A stretch of 9,388 bases of DNA. Origin: Candidatus Poribacteria bacterium. GTDB taxonomy: Bacteria; Poribacteria; WGA-4E; WGA-3G. The stretch spans positions 1-9,388 of the forward strand of contig VXZL01000657.1 of assembly GCA_009845505.1 (NCBI GenBank). Direction: 5' to 3'. Positions 6,527 through 9,388 of this stretch are shown here, piece after piece. Made by a program: the position numbers and the translations under genes. Under the pieces are notes generated by a model. It was not told the origin of the DNA. It made no database searches and saw only the letters and a list, made by a program, of their open reading frames with translations. Position 1 is the stretch's first letter. Every line of letters starts with the position of its first letter.

Positions 6527-6703
6527 ATGGTATTGCTTAAATTGCTTCCGTTTTTTGGACCGCTGCTCGGTTTTACTATCGCTTGGATTTTCGTGCGCCA
6601 TTCAAACCCTGAAACGCGGCGTAAGAGAGCAGAGATTTTGTTGGTACTCGCTCCAATTGTGTTCCCAGTACTTTTGTTTCTCGTCTTTTTGATTTCCCGG
6701 TAA
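6527..6703 (+). CDS. Small two-helix membrane protein between nuoL and nuoM (unrecognised)
   Basis: This ORF has 58 codons, beginning MVLLKLLPFFGPLLG and ending LVFLISR. I do not recognise it as a known complex I subunit. It shows two hydrophobic segments, about residues 8-23 and 37-56, joined by a basic loop with the run RRKR (31-34). By the positive-inside rule the loop would face the cytoplasm and both termini the outside. The start has a Shine-Dalgarno-like AAGGAT. The ORF fills the nuoL-nuoM gap almost exactly: 13 bases after the nuoL stop, and ending 24 bases before the nuoM ATG, whose AAGGAGGA begins 7 bases after the ORF's stop. This tight packing and the absence of stops favour a real gene, perhaps an accessory or assembly factor of the membrane arm; the role is inference. 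Chance translation of a spacer is the main alternative. Confidence 0.65.
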   Translation: MVLLKLLPFFGPLLGFTIAWIFVRHSNPETRRKRAEILLVLAPIVFPVLLFLVFLISR

Positions 6704-6709
6704 TGGGAT

Positions 6710-6717
6710 AAGGAGGA
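6710..6717 (+). promoter_or_regulatory. Strong ribosome binding site of nuoM
   Basis: AAGGAGGA lies 10 bases before ATG 6728. It starts just after the stop of the small ORF (6701-6703) and fixes the nuoM start. Confidence 0.8.
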
Positions 6718-6727
6718 TCCCTACGAG

Positions 6728-8239
6728 ATGTTATTGTCCCTAATGATTTTTATCCCGCTGCTCGGGATGATTGTTGTTTTGCTGCTGCCGCGCGAGTCAG
6801 AGGAACTCGTTAAACGTGTTACGCTCCTCTTTACGCTCATTCCGCTCGCACTCGCAGTCGCTTTATTCATATCCTACGACCGATCGGCTGCAGGAACGCA
6901 GTACGTCGTTAATGTGCCTTGGATTCAAGCGTTTAATATCCAATACCACGTCGGTATTGACGGTCTGAGTGTCACGCTCCTGCTTCTCACTGCCCTCTTA
7001 GGTCCCATCTGTGTTATTGCCTCGTGGCGGAACATTGAAAAAGGCATCAAGGCATATATGGCACTGTTCCTATTGCTTGAAACAGGAATGTTGGGTTTCT
7101 TTGCCGCGTTGGATCTGTTCCTCTTTTACGTCTTCTTTGAACTCACACTACTGCCGATGTACTTCCTTATCGGTGTGTGGGGCGGACCGCGTCGTGAATA
7201 CGCTGCAATTAAGTTTTTCCTTTACACGCTCTTCGGCAGTGTACTGATGCTGGTTGCGATGATCGCAGTCTATCTCAATAGCGGCGCACCCGGCGCGCGG
7301 ACATTTGACATCCCAACCCTTATTACTTTAGCAGCGACTGAAGGACATGCGCTGAACGACCTCAACTTCCAAATTTGGGTCTTCCTCGGTTTCTTTATCG
7401 GATTTGCCGTGAAAGTGCCAATCTTCCCGTTCCATACATGGCTCCCCGATGCACACGTCGAAGCACCGACTGCAATCAGCGTTATTCTTGCGGGCATTCT
7501 GCTAAAAATGGGAACCTACGGATTGGTACGGGTTAATATGGCAATGTTCCCACAAGGCATGGATTTTTTCTGTAACGGAACCGGCACATGGGGAAACAGT
7601 TTAGCCATCCTGGGATTCGTTAATATCGTCTACGGTTCTTTCTGCGCCTTGGCACAAACCGATTTCAAGAAATTGGTGGCGTATTCGAGTATCGGACACA
7701 TGGGATTCGTTATCTTGGGGCTTGCTGCTCGGAATACAGAAGGCATCACGGGAGCGATTCTTCAGATGTTCAACCACGGGGTCATCAGTGGGATGCTCTT
7801 CTTGCTCGTCGGTGTTCTCTACGATAGGGCACACCACCGCGAGATCAATGGGTTCGGTGGTCTCGGCGCGAAAATGCCAGTCTACACCGGCATTACCACG
7901 CTCGCGTTCATGGCATCTTTGGGACTGCCCGGCTTGAGTGGGTTCGTCGGGGAAGCACTCTCCTTACTCGGTGCTTACGACAAATTCAAGATGCTGACCA
8001 TCTTATCAACGATAGGTATTGTTGTCGGTGCAGCCTATTTCCTCTGGACGCTCCAACGCGTTTTCTTAGGAACACTCAACCCAAAATATGAAGCACTCCC
8101 TGAAATCAACGGACGCGAAATCTTGACGTTGGCACCGCTGGGTATCCTCACGATTGTACTCGGTGTATGGCCCAACTTCGCCATTGATATGTTCAGAGAG
8201 TCCGTCACCAACCTCGTCAACGTGCTACAGGCGATATAG
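6728..8239 (+). CDS. nuoM: NADH-quinone oxidoreductase subunit M (ND4-type antiporter-like)
   Basis: NuoM is the middle antiporter-like proton-pumping subunit of the membrane arm. It has 503 codons, the normal family length (509 in E. coli), with about 14 hydrophobic segments. Key features are HVGIDGLSVTLLLLTALLGP (74-93), FFELTLLPMYFLIG (136-149) with Glu138, VKVPIFPFHTWLPDAHVEAP (228-247) with Lys229, ILLKMGTYGLVR (257-268) with Lys260, DFKKLVAYSSIGHMGFV (312-328), and LPGLSGFVGEALSL (400-413) with Glu409. These match Glu144, Lys234, Lys265 and Glu407 of the E. coli protein. All the family's main charged residues are thus kept and no insertion is seen. The stop overlaps the ribosome binding site of nuoN. 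Identity is secure. Confidence 0.97.
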   Translation: MLLSLMIFIPLLGMIVVLLLPRESEELVKRVTLLFTLIPLALAVALFISYDRSAAGTQYVVNVPWIQAFNIQYHVGIDGLSVTLLLLTALLGPICVIASWRNIEKGIKAYMALFLLLETGMLGFFAALDLFLFYVFFELTLLPMYFLIGVWGGPRREYAAIKFFLYTLFGSVLMLVAMIAVYLNSGAPGARTFDIPTLITLAATEGHALNDLNFQIWVFLGFFIGFAVKVPIFPFHTWLPDAHVEAPTAISVILAGILLKMGTYGLVRVNMAMFPQGMDFFCNGTGTWGNSLAILGFVNIVYGSFCALAQTDFKKLVAYSSIGHMGFVILGLAARNTEGITGAILQMFNHGVISGMLFLLVGVLYDRAHHREINGFGGLGAKMPVYTGITTLAFMASLGLPGLSGFVGEALSLLGAYDKFKMLTILSTIGIVVGAAYFLWTLQRVFLGTLNPKYEALPEINGREILTLAPLGILTIVLGVWPNFAIDMFRESVTNLVNVLQAI

Positions 8240-8244
8240 GAGGT
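8238..8244 (+). promoter_or_regulatory. Ribosome binding site that sets the nuoN start
   Basis: AGGAGGT begins inside the nuoM stop codon and lies 11 bases before ATG 8256. The open frame extends upstream to 8154, but that part overlaps nuoM and reads as non-membrane sequence, so 8256 is the start. Confidence 0.8.
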
Positions 8245-8255
8245 TTTTGTCCGGT

Positions 8256-9308
8256 ATGCAACCCTTAAGCAACATCGAAAGCCTTCTCTATTTCACTCCG
8301 GAGCTGCTGTTAGTCGTTTCTGCTATTGTCGTCATCCTCGTCGATCTCGGCGTGAAAAACAGGGAGAGTTCAACCGTTGCCTATCTTTCCCTCGCAGGTA
8401 TTGGCTGCGTATTCGTTGCAGTCCTTCTCACGCACGGGCAGCTCGGGGACAGAACTTCCATCTCCCTCTTTCTGGGGATGATCCGGCTCGACGCATTCTC
8501 TACCTTCTTCAAGGTGCTCCTCCTCCTCGCAACCACAGCAACGATTCTTTTCTCCATCCGTTCTGAGGAACTTGATGCACAGTTGAAGGGTGAATACTAC
8601 GCACTCCTATTAGCCATCACGCTCGGAATGTTCTTGATGGCTTCCTCAACCAACTTACTGATGATATTCATATCGTTGGAAACGGTGAGTCTGACCTCCT
8701 ACATTCTCGCCGGATTTCTAACGCACAGCCCGCGCTCAAGTGAAGCGGCGTTCAAATATATCACGTATGGTGCAGTCGCCTCGGGAACGATGCTGTTCGG
8801 GCTCTCGTTCCTGTTCGGCATGGCTGGAACGGGTGATCTTGGGCAAATCAGCATAAGACTCACTGAACTCTTAGCAGCCGGTGAAGTTTATCCGCTCACT
8901 GTGTTGATTGCGATTATCTTTGTCCTCGCCGGTGTCGGCTATAAGATAGCCTCCGTGCCGTTCCACATGTGGTCCCCAGATGTTTACGAAGGCGCACCTA
9001 TCCCAATAACAGCGTTTCTATCCGTCGCCTCAAAATCCGCAGGATTTGCGCTGTTCATTCGATTCTTCTATTCCGGGTTTAGCAGTTTCGAAGTCCTACA
9101 ATCGGTCGATTGGACGCTTATGTTGGCGATCGTCTCCGCTTTGACGATGACTGTCGGAAACCTCGCTGCACTGCCACAGCAGAACGTGAAACGTCTATTG
9201 GCATATTCAAGCATTGCCCACGGGGGTTATCTCCTAATGGGGGGGGGCTGCTCACATCTGAAGGCATCGGTGCGATCCTCTTTTACCTCGTCGTCTACCT
9301 CTTTATGA
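8256..9308 (+). CDS. nuoN: NADH-quinone oxidoreductase subunit N (ND2-type), disrupted by a frameshift
   Basis: NuoN is the antiporter-like pump subunit nearest NuoK. From ATG 8256 the protein is normal for about 329 residues: MQPLSNIESLLYFTPELLLV, MIRLDAFSTFFK (75-86), LMIFISLETVSLTSYILAGF (135-154) with Glu142, EAAFKYITYGAVASG (163-177), GVGYKIASVPFHMWSPDVYEGAP (227-249) with Lys230, SVASKSAGFALFIRF (256-270) with Lys260, and NVKRLLAYSSIAHGGYLLMGG (310-330). Lys230 and Lys260 match the E. coli NuoN Lys217 and Lys247. At a run of nine G (9239-9247) the frame is lost: the sequence continues with unrelated residues to a stop at 9306-9308, while the conserved NuoN sequence carries on in another frame. 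Seven or ten G would restore it. The cause could be a sequence error, phase variation or gene decay. The product as written would lack its last third. Confidence 0.88.
   Translation: MQPLSNIESLLYFTPELLLVVSAIVVILVDLGVKNRESSTVAYLSLAGIGCVFVAVLLTHGQLGDRTSISLFLGMIRLDAFSTFFKVLLLLATTATILFSIRSEELDAQLKGEYYALLLAITLGMFLMASSTNLLMIFISLETVSLTSYILAGFLTHSPRSSEAAFKYITYGAVASGTMLFGLSFLFGMAGTGDLGQISIRLTELLAAGEVYPLTVLIAIIFVLAGVGYKIASVPFHMWSPDVYEGAPIPITAFLSVASKSAGFALFIRFFYSGFSSFEVLQSVDWTLMLAIVSALTMTVGNLAALPQQNVKRLLAYSSIAHGGYLLMGGGCSHLKASVRSSFTSSSTSL
9239..9247 (+). repeat. Nine-G homopolymer at the nuoN frameshift
   Basis: Nine consecutive G follow the AT of the ATG at 9237-9239. Nine G puts the conserved downstream NuoN sequence out of frame; seven or ten would keep it in frame. 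Homopolymers are the usual place for sequencing error and also for slipped-strand phase variation. Confidence 0.9.
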
Positions 9309-9388
9309 ATTTGGGAGCATTCTATGTTGTTGTCCTCTTTTAAAACGAGGAAGGCAGCGAAATGATTGAAGGATACCGAGGACTCGCC
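9248..9388 (+). pseudogene. nuoN: Continuation of nuoN in the shifted frame, with an in-frame TAA, cut by the window edge
   Basis: From CTG 9248 the shifted frame reads LLTSEGIGAILFYLVVYLF and then MNLGAFYVVVLF, the expected NuoN region after GYLLMG. A TAA at 9341-9343 then interrupts it. The same frame goes on with NEEGSEMIEGYRGLA to the window end, which also fits NuoN (other members show a charged stretch, then I-E-x-Y-R-G-L). The stop therefore falls inside conserved coding sequence. A single base change, for example to TAC or TAT, would restore a codon. The 3' end of the gene lies outside the window. Whether this is true decay or low-quality sequence at a contig end cannot be told here. 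Confidence 0.75.

Noticed and set aside
8154..8255. Upstream start for nuoN at 8154
   Set aside because: The extra sequence overlaps nuoM, is not membrane-like, and a clear AGGAGGT sits before ATG 8256.
9341..9343. Reassignment of TAA as a sense codon
   Set aside because: nuoD, nuoK, nuoL and the small ORF all end naturally at TAA, so the codon is a normal stop in this genome.

Overview
The window is one continuous stretch of a nuo operon, which encodes respiratory complex I (the proton-pumping NADH:quinone oxidoreductase, or NDH-1). All genes are on the + strand. The order is nuoD (5' end outside the window), nuoH, nuoI, nuoJ, nuoK, nuoL, an unrecognised 58-codon membrane-protein ORF, nuoM and nuoN (disrupted, and running off the 3' end). 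Both window ends lie inside genes, so this may be a whole metagenomic contig. The genes look bacterial: Shine-Dalgarno sites precede most starts, and nuoJ and nuoK overlap by ATGA. The taxon cannot be fixed from sequence alone. A deep-branching, uncultured lineage seems likely; Candidatus Poribacteria is one guess, made from general impression only.

Layout: bases 1-3170 encode peripheral and connecting-arm subunits: NuoD (quinone-site subunit), NuoH (membrane anchor that shares the quinone chamber) and NuoI (two [4Fe-4S] clusters, N6a/N6b). nuoE, nuoF and nuoG, which in the classic order sit between D and H, are absent; only 26 bases separate nuoD from nuoH. The NADH-oxidising module must be encoded elsewhere, or the complex uses another electron donor. 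Bases 3230-4056 encode NuoJ and NuoK. A 183-base gap with hairpins and an inverted repeat precedes nuoL. Bases 4240-9388 encode the three antiporter-like pump subunits NuoL, NuoM and NuoN, with the small two-helix ORF between L and M.

Three places depart from the standard operon. NuoI carries an insertion of about 80 residues between its two ferredoxin motifs. NuoL carries a histidine-rich loop followed by a segment encoded by an imperfect palindrome of 7-bp repeat units, which looks like a palindromic repeat element captured in frame. nuoN is broken twice within about 100 bases: a 9-G run where the frame shifts, then an in-frame TAA in otherwise conserved sequence. These two lesions lie at the window edge and may be sequence errors.

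Together the products would pass electrons through the NuoI clusters to quinone at the NuoD/NuoH interface, with the NuoH-NuoJ-NuoK-NuoN-NuoM-NuoL membrane arm coupling this to proton translocation. No RNA genes, CRISPR arrays, transposase genes or minus-strand genes were supported.
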